Shown one piece after another: positions 45,075-57,756 of a stretch of 64,000 nucleotides of DNA. The notes beneath the pieces are model-generated. The model worked only from the letters and a program-made list of their open reading frames with translations. It did no database searches and had not been told where the DNA came from. The DNA comes from Lonicera japonica (Eukaryota > Streptophyta > Magnoliopsida > Dipsacales > Caprifoliaceae): the NCBI GenBank assembly GCA_021464415.1, contig CM038469.1:33079883-33143882 (forward strand). Direction: 5' to 3'. Every line of letters starts with the position of its first letter. Positions within the stretch are counted from its first letter, which is position 1. The position numbers were made by a program, and so were the translations under genes.

Positions 45075-45442
45075 TTAATTAGTCCCCGCCTCCCCGGCTA
45101 GCCAAGGCTCTGGGTTTGCGCGAGGTGCTTAATTCTTTGAAAAATAAGAATTTGGATAACTTGATAATAGAAGTCGATTCTCAATTATTGTTTCATGCTT
45201 GTAATGATTCAACGTCTAATTTATCTAGTTTAGGATTGATAGTTGATGATTGTAAGGCATTAATCTTGGTCATGAATCAGTGTAATGTTCGGTTTGTTTA
45301 CCGACTTACGAATGTGGCCGTTCATACTCTTGCTAGGGCATCAAATTCTGTGTCTGGTCTAAAGGAGTAGGACTATTGCCCTCCGTTTATTTCTGATGTA
45401 ATGTTTCGATATTTGGATTAATATATTCCGTTTTCTTGGTGT
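45075..45442 (+). pseudogene. Second LINE/RNase H-like tail, plus strand
   Basis: From about 45098 the frame reads LAKALGLREVLNSLKNKNL, then IIEVDSQLLFHACN (acidic RNase H position within a beta-strand) and RFVYRLTNVAVHTLARAS. This last part corresponds to the HIYREGNVPAD-to-end part of the RVT_3/RNase H family, and the frame then ends at TAG. CCPPFISD-like codons and an A-run (45443-45450) follow. It is only the C-terminal half, lying tail-out next to the other LINE remnant but in opposite orientation. Confidence 0.7.
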
Positions 45443-45454
45443 AAAAAAAATAGT

Positions 45455-46305
45455 AAAATAGGGTAATTTTGAATTTATTTAAGAAAAATGGGGTAAGCGA
45501 AAAGACACCAGTATGACTTACGATTTTAGGGTTAAAAATGCCAGCTTGACTGGCAATTTTAAAGTTGGCAATATTCAACAACTTAAAAACGTCAACGTGA
45601 GTGGGGATTTTATGGTTAAAAATGCCACCATGAGTAGATAAAATCGCTACATGTTATAAAGTTTTTTATGCTTTTCAAAACTCCTTCACTCTGAGTCACT
45701 ATAGTTCATTCGAAAAGGGGAAAAAATCCAAAACCTGCTCCTCCTTATTCCTTCTCATTGTAGAAGCTTGTTCCTCCTTCCTCCTCCCTATCGTTGCAAC
45801 TCTCTCGTTGTCACTCTTTCTTGCATCATTCATTTTCAAAGTTAAAAAAAAAATTCAAAAGTAAACATGTTAAAGTTATAAATTGATAATATGTGAAGTA
45901 TAATGAAAACTAAAATAGCATAAGTAAACATATCTTTAAAATAGAAGCACACACACTTTTGGTTATGAAAGTTAGACTTTGAGCAGAAGTTATGAAAGTG
46001 AAAAAAAAATGGTGGAAGCGGCTACCTTCAACACTTCAGGTTTAAGGAGTATAAATAAGTGCAGGAACAAGGAAGGGCCAATGCCTATACATGTTGGGGA
46101 AAATTTTTGGAGACCTTAAAAACACCAGTTATTGTGGCATTTTTATTCTAAAAAAGACCACTCATTCCAACGTTTTTTAGTTAAAAATTTAAATGTAATA
46201 GCGTTTTTTAAGTTGATAAATATCACCCACCTTAAAATAGCCGGTCAAGCAGGCATTTTTTCGCTTATCCCATTTCCCTAAATAAGTTCAAAACTACCCT
46301 ATTTT
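45455..46305. mobile_element. Long-TIR element 1 (foldback/Mutator-like candidate)
   Basis: The first about 150 bp and the reverse complement of the last about 150 bp align well: AAAATAGGGTAATTTTGAAT/AAAATAGGGTAGTTTTGAAC, then GGGGTAAGCGAAAA/GGGATAAGCGAAAA, then TGCC(A/T)GCTTGAC(T/C)GGC. No transposase and no obvious target duplication. Confidence 0.7.
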
Positions 46306-46370
46306 GCTTAAAAAATTACAAAAAAAAAGAAGAAGAAGCAAAGTTATAAATAATAAAAAAAAAACCCTCT

Positions 46371-47420
46371 TATTTTAGGGTTATTTGAGTTTTGGTATTC
46401 ATAGTTTTACAATTCTTGAATTATGAGTTTACAATTTTCATTTTTAAAGTTTTGAGGTCTAAAATGGATGGTCATGTTAGCCGACAAATAAAAAACGTTA
46501 GTTAATAGTATATTTGAGCCAAAATTCCTAAAACATCCTTAATTCTTTCGTCATCTTCATTTGCTTGTGCATGAAAAAAAAGAGAGAAATAGACCACAAG
46601 CCATCTAACTATTTCCATCTTTCTCTCCTCCCTCCACGGTTATCACCTTCACTTTCTCTCCATTTTTTTTCATTTGCTTGAACAAAAATATCAGACAGAG
46701 ACCAAACGCACCACCACTACTTTCTTTCTCCCATCTTTCTACAGTCACCACCTTCACAAACTTTTTCTCTCTAGTCGAAATAGTGAATTGATGAAATAAA
46801 CCCAAATTCTTGTAATACCTAGAACGGACGAACGAGAAGAAAGTCAAGTGTGAAGTTTAGTCTACCATCTTTACACGGTCGGCATCTCCCTCCTCTCTCC
46901 ACACACTCTCAATCCAGCGCCAAATACAAACCCTAGACTTGTAACGCTGCCATTGTTGCTCATTAGAGTGGGAAATAATGGTCATTGGAGTGGGGAATTG
47001 CCGTCTGCGTATATATACATATATTTATATTATGTATTTTATATTTTTTTAGGGTTTCTTAAACTAAGGCTTTTTGGTTTTAAGGTTTATTTTGTTGTTT
47101 ATTTTTTTGCATTTTATTAAATAATGTCTATGAAGATGAAGTAGAGGAGGGAGATGGTGATAAATAAGAGATCTGGCACAACTCGATCACAAGTGGAGGA
47201 TTGTCGACGGTGGAAGTGGTGGTGGAAATAGGGATGTGGATGGGGTTTTAATTATTTTGGATTGTTTTAGTAGAGAGTAGAAATTTGATGTTGACTAACA
47301 TCTTTTATACGTTGACTAAGAAAACATCCGTCTTAGACCCCATGGCCAAAATTCAATAAATGAAAACACTGGACTCCTAATTTAAGAATAGCTGAACCAT
47401 ATAATGACCCTCATATTTAT
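46371..47420. mobile_element. Long-TIR element 2 (Mutator-like candidate)
   Basis: The left end (AGGGTTATTTGAG..., TTTTGAGGTCTAAAATGGATG, ...ACGTTAGTTAA) and the reverse complement of the right end (AGGGTCATTATATG..., ATGGGGTCTAAGACGGATG, ...GATGTTAGTCAA) align over more than 130 bp. The interior is pyrimidine-rich with no recognisable coding sequence. No clear target duplication was found. Confidence 0.65.
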
Positions 47421-47914
47421 AGTACAATATAGAATAATTAGGCTATGAAGAAAGATTTTATTATTTTAATTAAAAAAATATATACTTGTTTAGAGAGGTA
47501 AATAGATAATTTTTAAAAAAAAAATTGTAGAGATAATTTATATATTGTGAGTATATCACCTCTACCAAATTAATTTCATAAAAAAACTCTAACATGAAAG
47601 TGGGAGTATTGAAAAATTAATATATATATATATATATGCTTTTTTTAACTGTTGAAATTTTTTATAACCATTTCACCAATTTTAGGTTTATTTTTTAATA
47701 AACTTTGAAGGTTATAATCTATTTGTAATATAAATCATCTTTACAATTTTTTTTAAAAAAATCATCAATTTATCCCTCTAAATAAAAATTCATTCTTTTT
47801 ACTAAAGTGATAAATTTCCTCTTTATATCTTAATTCCAATATAAAATATAGTAATATGACCACAACAAAAATGATCCCGTTGCTATAAATAACTAATATA
47901 AAATCTAATATCTA
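47421..47914. other. AT-rich intergenic sequence
   Basis: No feature other than an AT microsatellite at about 47623-47637. Confidence 0.6.
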
Positions 47915-47917
47915 TAA

Positions 47918-48455
47918 GAGTGTGTTTGATTGCCATAATTTTTCATGAAAAATAGAGCTTTTCCACCCACGTTGCCACTTTTGTAGTGTTTGATTGCCAA
48001 ATTTTTTTAAGTGGCAAAATTCCATCTTTTGACAATCATTACCTCGTTTTTCCCCAAAACCTTGAAAATATTTTCATGGGGGTTTGTTTTTTAATTCTAG
48101 GCAATTGTGCACAAATTTCAAGACAAAGTTTTACCTTTTCCTACAATAAAAATGCTGTAACATAAAATAAAAAAATTCAAAATTTAATATTTAAAATTTA
48201 AAATTAACTAATCAAGATCAATTAAATAAGAACCATCATGACTATAGAATTATGTAAAAAAAATAAGACCAATAATTTTTTCTACATTAAAAAGTAAGAC
48301 CAATAATGGAAAAGTATAATATTTTTCGGGTAGAAAATTAAGGCAATCAAACATATTTAATTGACATTTTTCATGTAACTCAATTCTAGACAATTCAACT
48401 ACTTAGAACTTATTTTCTTTCTATGCAAATTTTATACTTACAATCAAACGCACCC
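47918..48455. mobile_element. Tourist-type MITE (538 bp), first of a back-to-back pair
   Basis: Ends GAGTGTGTTTGATTGCC and, reversed, GGGTGCGTTTGATTGTAAG. TAA at 47915-47917 and 48456-48458. The right TAA is shared with the next element, showing one inserted at the edge of the other. Confidence 0.8.
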
Positions 48456-48458
48456 TAA

Positions 48459-48987
48459 GGGCTCGTTTGGTTTGAGCTTTTGAGGATTCCTAAAATCTTA
48501 AATTCCATTCCATGAGGAATTTAGGATTCCTAGGAATCCTAAATTCCTCCATTTTGCCAAAATCTATTCCCTTCTAAATTGGGAGGAATCTTGGATTCCC
48601 AATTTGAGAAATCCTTTTTTTTTTTCTAGAAAATGAAAAAAAAAAAAATTTCCGAGAAAATGAAAAAAAAATCCAGAAAATTTTTAAAAATATTTTTTTC
48701 CCAGAAAGTGAAAAAAAATAAAAAATTTCCAGAAAATGAAAAAAACAAATTCCCAAAAAATATTTTTTTTCCAGAAAATTAAAAATATTATTTTTTCCCC
48801 AGAAAGTGAAAAAATTATTTTTTTCAGAAAATGAAAAAAAAAATTCCAAGTAAATGAAAAAATGTGTGTATTAAACATTTTAAACCTTCTTCTCTCTTAA
48901 ATCTTGCTATTTTATTAGTTTTTTAACTAAAAATGTGTGACATCTAGAATGTCAATTCCATTCCTAAAGCTCGAACCAAACGAGCCC
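48459..48987. mobile_element. Tourist-type MITE (529 bp) with internal degenerate minisatellite
   Basis: Ends GGGCTCGTTTGGTTTGAGCTTT and, reversed, GGGCTCGTTTGGTTCGAGCTTT. TAA at 48456-48458 and 48988-48990. The centre (48610-48860) consists of CCAGAAAATGAAAAAAA-like units of roughly 17-40 bp. The antisense Phe-rich frames across it are composition artefacts. Confidence 0.85.
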
Positions 48988-49237
48988 TAAGTGAATTGTG
49001 GCATGTAGGTAAATATCAATAAAAGCAAGAATATTTATTGAACACCCTTTTTAAACCTTCTTCTCTCTTAAATCTTGCTATTTTATTAGTTTTTTTTAAC
49101 TTAAAATGTGTGTATTACAATTTTATTTTTTTGGCGTTTGAGTTTTAACTATATTTTGTTAATTGAGTAGATAAAAGGCGGAGCAAAGCTAAGGAAATTA
49201 TAAATCAGATATAATTTTTTATTTATTTATTTCATCT

Positions 49238-49483
49238 AGGAGTGTTCAAGGTCCAATTGACCTACTATATAGACTTGGTCGGACCTAAGAACCAATCGAG
49301 ACCGGAACAATTTGAAATATATATATATAATATGTCCGATGCGGTTTTATAATTTTATCTTTTTTTCACAAGATTAAAGACTAAAGACAAGATCGAACAG
49401 TTGTAAATAAATAAATAAAAAACACTATTATTAGGTTTGGTTCAATCAATCTATTCACTCCGGTTCGATTTGTGTACACCCCT
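49238..49483. mobile_element. MITE with 10-bp target duplication (Mutator-like size)
   Basis: Ends AGGAGTGTTCA and, reversed, AGGGGTGTACA. Perfect 10-bp direct repeats TATTTCATCT at 49228-49237 and 49484-49493. A 9-11 bp duplication is usual for Mutator-like elements. Length 246 bp, no coding capacity. Confidence 0.85.
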
Positions 49484-49493
49484 TATTTCATCT

Positions 49494-52089
49494 ATAATAC
49501 CATATAGAGTAATACAGTAATGTGAACACAACAAGAATGATCCAATAACTATAAAGCATTTAAATAAAATCTAGGAGTTACAAGTGTGTTGTGACATATT
49601 GGAAAATATTAGCAAATGTAAGGTATTTCTTTAACACCTTCTTTGAACTCTTTTCTCTCTAAAATATATCTATTATTAGGGTTTTTTATTGGGCTTTTTG
49701 TTTTTAGAGTAAATTTCACTTTGCTCATTTAAATTATTATCTAAGTAGTATTTTGTTTATCAAATTATTAATTTTAATAATTTTTACTACAAATTATAAA
49801 TTTTGTTATAATTTACATCAAATCTCTAACTGGATTAAAAAACATACAAGATTTGAGAGTAAAATTATAAACTTACAAAGGATAAATTGTACTTTATCCA
49901 CTTGAATTATTGTCCAAAAAACACGTTGTCTATTAAACCATACGAGATTCAAGTAATATCCTCGAAAAGAAGAGAAAAAAATGGAACAAACACCACAAAG
50001 AAAGATTCTTTCCTATAATAAACTCTGTGAAATTGAAATTTCAGCGTTGATGCCTCTCTCCATTTTCCAACCTTTCCCTTGCGCCGTGTAAAATAAATCA
50101 ACTCTCAACTGTACAGATATATATTATACCGTCTCTTTCTTTCTTTCTTTATCTTTAGGGTACCCTATATGGCTATATATATATGTACTGTATATGCCAC
50201 TTTGTTTTTCTTTTCATTTTGTTAGGTCTACCACGTACCTTTTACGTAAAAATGGCAAAAACCTCAGAAAAGGGTTACTACTACATGTGCTGACCCTTAA
50301 AGCTTCAACCTATCATTTACATATTTTGTGTTGTCAATTAATTAATAATGGTTTGACCATATATTCCAACTTGGGCTTAGGACAACTCTTCCTTTCTTGT
50401 GTTTGAGTCTGATATATCATTGTCTTAAGTATGAGTAGTAATAAATAGGTCGTTTTCACTGCGCATCTGTGTTTCCATCTGAATAGTAATTAGATTTCAG
50501 AGGTGGAAAAAAGTTACTTTGTTTTGTTAAATTTAAAGGTCATTTGCAATGATTTGTCCGTTGGTCTTTAATATCTATCCTACGTGGTTCTGCCTATTAG
50601 GCATATTTTAGATCAAGTAATTTGAATGAGGAATTAATGACAATCATACATACAAAAAGATTCATAAATATTATCTAACAAACACATTTGGCATTATATT
50701 GATTTCTTTCGCTAGCAAGTTTTTAAAAGAAAAAACTTCACATTGCGCATTCATTTACTGAAAGTAAATGGTTAGTTGGAAAATCTAAGAATTTGGATTC
50801 GAATACTTAAGTTAGGTCAGCAGACGAAAAGGGTCTACTTAAATTCCAAAATCAGGTTTTTCCTCAATAACAAAGGCCGGAAAGCCAACTTTGCCTTATT
50901 TGTTGTGCTTCGCTTTGTGCTTGTTCGGACATAAAGGACCGGAAAGACAAACTCGATCCTTTCGGTCTCGAGGGATGGTCATACTTCCCACTTGTAGTAA
51001 ATTAGTAAATAGGTTGACTCTTTCCTGTTTTGTTTTGGCTTAAGACTATTGGTTTGTCATTCCATAGTATGCGTTGTCATCAAATATATTGTCAACTCGT
51101 GCTCTGCCCCGTTGGACTTTAAGCAGATTTTGTTGCACGTTACGATGTATGGAGTATATATATCCCTACAAGTTAAACTATTTTGAGCCTTAAAGGGTTG
51201 TTCACTTGCTCTGAAAAGACTGAAACTGCATCAACAACTCAAAAGGACCAATTCACAGAGTTTGAACGAGTGAAGTTGGTAATTTTAGTTAAAGCAATAT
51301 TTTATTTACCGTGTATTTTTATCATTTATTTTTACCGGCATGCATGATATGAATTATACTTTTATAAAATATAACAAATGCACAACTTATGTAATGCACC
51401 TGGTAAGTATAGGTGGTAAGAAAAAAATATCCTTCTATTTATTATTTTTTCTGTGTGAATTTTGTTATTCTAGCAAAAGTCTTTTAAAAATAAGAGTTTA
51501 AATATTCATATTGTCAAAACAATTTTCTCTTTCTAAGAGTATAATAATACTTTGAAAAATTATACTCGCTGCATCAAGAAGTTATACTTGTGACTTTTAA
51601 AGCTGTACATTGTTTTGACAATAATTATAATTATTTTGGCAATAATATCACTCAAAATTTTTCGGTAAGTCTCTAATTAAGAGTTATATTATGATTTTTG
51701 TACTCTTTCAAACGTATATAAACTTCAACATCATCAATCTTAGAAATAAAGTTTATTCATTCGTAAAGGTTTATTTCTACATCTACACATCTCTTAAAAA
51801 ATTGAATAGGATTTTGGACCCATAAACTTGAGTATTAAGAAAAACAATGTTTAATTAAGCATTATCATTGGCTTTTAAAGATGTTTTAAAAAATTATATA
51901 ATATTAGTAATTATCATATGTCATCACAATTTCTTAACGTTTTTTAAATTGCAAAGTATAATATTGCAAAGTCCTTGTGGACGTTAAATGTCTTTTATTT
52001 ATATTAATCATGTGCTCTTAGGTTTTGTTTTTTGGTTGGGGTTTTGAGAAAATATTGGTGCATTTTGGATTTCAAAAATTGGTGGACTT
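49494..52089. other. Intergenic; includes duplicate of 29.8-30.1 kb segment
   Basis: No gene supported. The 50098-50380 part matches 29815-30145 in ordered blocks. A relatively GC-rich part (about 50860-51130) contains GGCCGGAAAG and GGACCGGAAAG repeats but no recognisable frame. Confidence 0.5.
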
Positions 52090-52722
52090 AGGGGTGTTCA
52101 AAAGTTCTCTAAGTTAAAATCAGATATGATATTTTCGATTTCTGATTTTTTTTTTGTTTTTAAATATTCCGAAAAATATAAAATGAAATTGGAAATTATA
52201 TTTGAATTTCCGAATTTTAGATCCATACTTTCCAAATAATTCCATTATTATTTTTCCTATATAATTTTTGAAATTATAATTTTATTGATAAATATTTAAT
52301 ATGCTGTTATATATTATAAATTAAACAACTTATTTGAGAGGGTGCAGAATTGCTAGTAATTTACACATAGATACTAATATTATTTTATACATATGTGCTA
52401 ATATTAACAAGTAAACATAAATCAGTCCCCTGTATTGCCTTTTGGAATTATGTTTTGCCTTCAAATTAAACATATAATTTGATCTATGTTTTATACAGTG
52501 TAGTTGAAAAAAAAAAAAAAGTAGAACTCATCATTAATTTTTCAAATAATTCCAAATATTTTAAGAAATTGGAAGATTACGAAAGTTCCGAAGATTCCAT
52601 TTTCGGAACTTTTTTTGAGTTTCTGAATTTTTTGGAATTAGAAAGGTATTTGAGATTCCCAAAATTTTGAAATTTTTTTCAAGTAGGCGTATTCCGATCC
52701 GTTCCATTTGATGAACACCCCT
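52090..52722. mobile_element. Candidate MITE with AGGGGTGTTCA ends
   Basis: Left AGGGGTGTTCA and right TGAACACCCCT are perfect 11-bp inverted repeats, similar to the ends at 49238-49483. The interior is rich in TTCCGAA-type short palindromes. No clear target duplication. Confidence 0.6.
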
Positions 52723-53428
52723 AGATGGACGCAATGTAGACTAGGCGGAGGTAAGGGTGTTTTCGATTTAATTTGGTTAAGGTTAAAATCAAGGAAATTC
52801 AAATCGAATTGAACTTTTTATTTTTGGTTTCCATTTTCGAATAATGTCAGATTCAAATCCGAACTTGTCGTTTTGAGTTAATTAGGATTTTATGTTTTAC
52901 TCCCCAAAAAAAAATCACTTTAACGCATGGGGGCTAATAGCATGAGCACGATTAATTTTCTATCAACAACTAAATTAGATGCAATATACACAGAGATGAA
53001 GTGTTCAATATTTGTATAACAAAGTTTCATACAAATAAGTCAAATATCCATGTTGATAATTGCATCAAGATTTTCATGCTTATATGTTCATACACTAAGA
53101 ATCAAACAAATGCAATAAAAGGAGAGTAACTTGAATCACATAATGCTTGGTAAATTTTCCATGGACTTCTAACAAAGGTTATTCATACTCGTCAATAAAA
53201 CAAATATACCATTAAAAGATGTGTGTTCACTCAAATGAATGAAAACAACTTAATATGTAATAGGAAGAAAGTGGAGTAATTAGGTAATATAAGTGCAATT
53301 AAACAAATAATATTAATTCGATTCAGTTCAAGTTTACAATATCGAATGCTACCTAGTTTCAATAGTACGTTCAATTAAATCATTATTAGAAATAGTTATT
53401 TATCTTTCGAGAATCAATTTTAAAGATT
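52723..53428. other. AT-rich intergenic sequence
   Basis: No gene or bounded repeat that I can support. Confidence 0.6.
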
Positions 53429-53794
53429 GGTGTTATTTACAACCTCTAAATGTATCACAAACACCTTTTTTTTAAAATTTAACTAAAAATATATTTTAAT
53501 ATCGCATTATTAATCACAAATACTCCATTCATTACCTGATGTTAGGTGAGTGCTTAGCAACACATCTTCTCATATGAACTGAATTTATGTAAGTGCATTT
53601 ACCTTTCATTACATTTGTTTTATTTAAAAAACATTCAAGTAATTTATTATTTAATATAAGTCAAATTATTTTCAAGTAAGATGAGTATGTGTGATTGTAT
53701 TGACTTCTTATTAAGCAAATTTTATGGTGTATTAATGATTAAAAATTTAATTTAAAAAATATTTATAACAAATTTTAAAAATATAAATAAAACC
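53429..53794. mobile_element. MITE-like element, family A copy 2
   Basis: Same orientation as 29089-29467. Shared order: GGTGTTATTTAC, AAAATTTAA(T/C)TAAAAATA, TTATCACAAA, TTAGG(C/T)(A/G)AGTGCTTA, AATTTATGT(G/A)AGTGCA. It is more AT-rich and diverged. Confidence 0.6.
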
Positions 53795-55249
53795 ACACAT
53801 TCGAGAAGCTTATCATGTTTTATGTTTGACGGGAAAGGGAAATACAATTCATTAGAATAATGATTTGTAAAAGAAAAGAAAAGAAAAGGTTTTCTTAAAG
53901 AAGAGTACATAATGTACATTCCCTAGAAAAGGCATAATGAGTCTAGGGCAAATATGGGAGCTACTACTCCAACCTATGTGAAAGGCTATAATTTGTGGGC
54001 GTAGGAATGTGATGATTGAAGGGAATGACTTTTAGAGTGTTTGGAGATTTGATGGTGAATGTGGGCATGATGTGATGCGGTTGAATTGATTATTCACCAT
54101 TTTCCCTCTCTTTCTTTCCAAATTGTTGTTTTACTCTACTTTTACATAATATTTTTTGATATAACTATTAATACTCTATATAAATATTTTAATATTTTAA
54201 AAATATTTTTAGGCACTCGATCTAAAATATTATAAAATGGCTGAAATGCTTTTATGGCAGAGAGAAAAATTATTTACACATTCATGCAATCTAAAATACA
54301 TTTTACGAGTTTTTAAATCATTTCACAATATGAAAATTTGAGTGAAATGGCATTAATTATACACTTAAATTTGAATGGAGTTCTTTGAATTGGACCTATA
54401 AATTGTTTGCATTTTAAAATCTATCATAAAAAATAATATTAAAATTTGAAAAACATATCACTAAAAATTATATTAAAATGCTAGAATACTATTTTGAAAT
54501 ACTAATAATTATATTTTTCTTTTTTACAAACTAATATAAAATAATTTAAATTGGAAATTGGTAAAAAAAAACTCTCTCCATGAGAAATTTTTTTAGAAAA
54601 ATGTTGGGAGTAATATTTTTCTAAAATAAGGGTTTGTTTTTTAATTTTATTAATGTAGCCTCCCTGTTTAACAATTGTATTTTAAAATGAGGGTTCTGAT
54701 CAAAATTGTACTTTATACTCCAAAAAAATTGATACAAATTTATTTTGCATGATGTGTTTTTATTTTTTAACAAATATATTTTATTTTGCATAATACTATA
54801 AAAATTGCAATCTGAAAATCTATTACAAAACTAATATTGCACTTATTTTAAAATCTAATTAAATATAAATTCTTAATTTATAAAAATATTATTTTCTATT
54901 TTTTTTAAAAAAAAATCTCAAATAAACCATATTTTCTAATATATGATAACTTAGTCTAGAGGAACCATACACTTACTGTTCATGTTATTATTTATTCTTT
55001 AAGCTAAATGAGAAACTACTCTACTTTATGTCAAATTTATTAATAAAAATAGACTAAAGTCTAAAACTACTCTCACTTTTAAAAATAAAATAGTACGGAT
55101 TATGGCCAGATATGGTTCCCCTTTTTCTTGGGCCGTCTGTTTGTAGTACCATAAATGTAAACAAGCTATCACCTCAATTGTCTAACCTTGATTGTCCTCC
55201 GAAATCTGCTCGAGGTGAAACAACTTTTACATATAAATTAATATGGAAA
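53795..55249. other. AT-rich intergenic sequence
   Basis: No gene supported. It includes an AAAAG repeat near 53871-53889. Confidence 0.55.
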
Positions 55250-55909
55250 CTAGAAATTAGGTAAAAGGGTTTATTATACATTGATTTTTATCAAAAATTC
55301 AATGAATAATATTTTTTTGAATGAAAGGCCTATTTTTAATTGATAATTAGTGTAAGAAGCCTATTTTGTTTTATATTTTAAATGAATGTATTTGAATAAA
55401 TTTAAATATCATTTAATTAATAAAAACATGTTATGTATTACATAAATTACCCTTTTTTATGAAATTTGCACAAAAAATATGAACCGTAAAGTTCATATTG
55501 CAGTAAAATATGAACTGCAAAGTTCATATTGCAATCCAATATTCATTGTAATATGAACTTTGCACTAAAAATATGGACTGCAAAGTTCACATTGCAGTAA
55601 AATATGGATTGTAATATGAACTTTGTACTAAAAATATCGACTGCAAAGTTTACATTGCAGTGAAATATGAACCGCAAAGTTCATATTGCAGTGAAATATA
55701 GACTGCAAAATTCATATTGCAGTACATATTTTAATGCATATTGGTATTTTTTAGTTTATTTTAAGGGTTGAGATGTCATTTTATAATGAAAAAAAAGACA
55801 CATGTCATATTATCAATCAAATAAAAAATAGGCCCTTTATTTAAAAAAAAATTATTCCTTAACTTTAGTGTAAAAATCTTTCTCTAATAAGCCCATTTTT
55901 TTAATTGCC
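55250..55909. mobile_element. Hairpin-rich MITE-like element, copy 2
   Basis: Inverted relative to copy 1 (36361-36957) and about 60 bp longer because it carries more palindromic units. The centre (55478-55735) alternates ATATGAACTGCAAAGTTCATAT-type near-palindromes with TTGCAGTAAA spacers. Ends contain GGGTTTATTATACATTG and AATAAGCCCATTTTTTTAA. No coding capacity. Confidence 0.75.
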
Positions 55910-57722
55910 GCATATGGAAAATCACTCCTAAATCATTGTGTAACATCACCATCATATATCTACAGTACTCCATCAGCCCTAATTTAAGTATTACATTTTA
56001 AAAATCTAAAAGTAAATAATAATTATTTCAAGAAAAATTATTTATTTTTAAAAATATTTTTTAGTTTTCTTTTAATAAAAAAGATAGCGGGATCCAAAAT
56101 AAAAAAAATAAGAAAGTTTAAAGGGTAATATTAAAAATAAAAAAAAATGTTGTAATTAATGACATGCTAAATATAAAAATTAGACAATTATTTTGGAACA
56201 ATTATAAATGAAATAGTGAAAAATTAAATTGGGATGGAGGTAGTATAAAAAAAATATTACATCACGAATTTATTAAATTAAAGATTCACTAGATTTTGAA
56301 AATATAACATATTATTATTATAATAATAATATATTATATTAATTTTTGGAAATTTGTATATATTAATGAATAATTAAAAATAATAAAATTATACAATCCA
56401 ATCTTTATGAGGTGACAAAACATGTTCAAATTTAAGTATATTATAAACAATTGCAAATTCAAGTTTTTCGATTGAAAATCACCTTAATTTAATCGGTTTG
56501 AATATATTTTTTGGTATTTCGAGTTCGAATTTAGAAGACCCTCTAACCCCCAACTTGACAGTTAAATTGCTTGCCATATCTTTCCATCTATCTATGATAA
56601 TTGATTTATGTGAGTGCAGAAAAAGTTTGATCTATTATAATATAATTTATTGCGTATATAAATTTTTTAATGTATATTTTGAGTTGCACGTAGTTTAAAT
56701 AGTATATATATATATATATTTAATATCACTATTTTTAATTGTTAATATTTATCTTTTTATTTTTGTCGAGGGCTATTTATCATAGGCAATATCTAATGTA
56801 CAATTACCAATATATATATACACATTGATGAAACTATGATTTAGAAATAATTTGGTCATTACCCTTAAATACAGCAAAAACATACACAAGTAGCAACATC
56901 CCACTGTAGATTTATGGTAATCTTAAACACACCCAAATAAATGATTTTCGTCTGATTTTGAGAAAACTATCTTTACCCCACTAGATCTTGTGAAAAAATT
57001 TCAACTCACCCACTAGATAATCGAGGTAAGTTTATTATAACATATATGACTATCTAAGACAATTTTCAATGCATACGGTAATAATGTAGTGTAAATGGCT
57101 TTATTTGGCATACATTACGTAGTGATATTTGCAGTAGGGTGAGTAAAAAAAAAAACGGTGACATTCACAATGACGTGCCTTCTGAGTAAAATTCATATGT
57201 GGCAAGCTATCAATTTTCTCTTTCTAATATGCATATGTGGCAGGAATTTTCTATCTTTTTTGGCACATTATTCATTAAATCGTGCCACTCACCAATTATC
57301 TCACACTAAGTTCTCAATGTTGCGCCGTACACCAAATAAACACTACAATGGATTAATATTTATCGCGTGGAAGATACTGTAAACGCATGCTATATTTACA
57401 CCGTCACTACACTTTTAGCCCACACTAATAGATTATTACCATAGCGCTTCACAAAAAAAAAATCAAATTTAGTATAATGGCTTATTCATTGGAAATGGCT
57501 TGAGAGAAACATTTAGAAACGAAAGTTCCTTTGGTAAGTAAAATATTTATGAAAAATTATTTGAACAACAAAACTAATTCATAATTTACATTCACAATAA
57601 TTATGTATGTAGTCCACCGGCCAAAATATAAATTCAAAAACTTTAATTCACAAAAAAAATCCTTCAAAAGTTAAAAAAATACGCACTCAAAGTAATTATA
57701 ACTAGATGTGTGTTAATCAATG

Positions 57723-57734
<12 letters not shown>
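55910..57734. other. AT-rich intergenic sequence
   Basis: No gene supported; short open frames lack any recognisable motif. Confidence 0.55.

Positions 57735-57756
<22 letters not shown>
57735..57756. repeat. TG dinucleotide microsatellite
   Basis: About eleven TG units following a TA run. Confidence 0.85.

Noticed and set aside
48574..48878. Two overlapping Phe/Lys-rich minus-strand ORFs
   Set aside because: Low-complexity translation of the CCAGAAAATGAAAAAA repeats inside a MITE.
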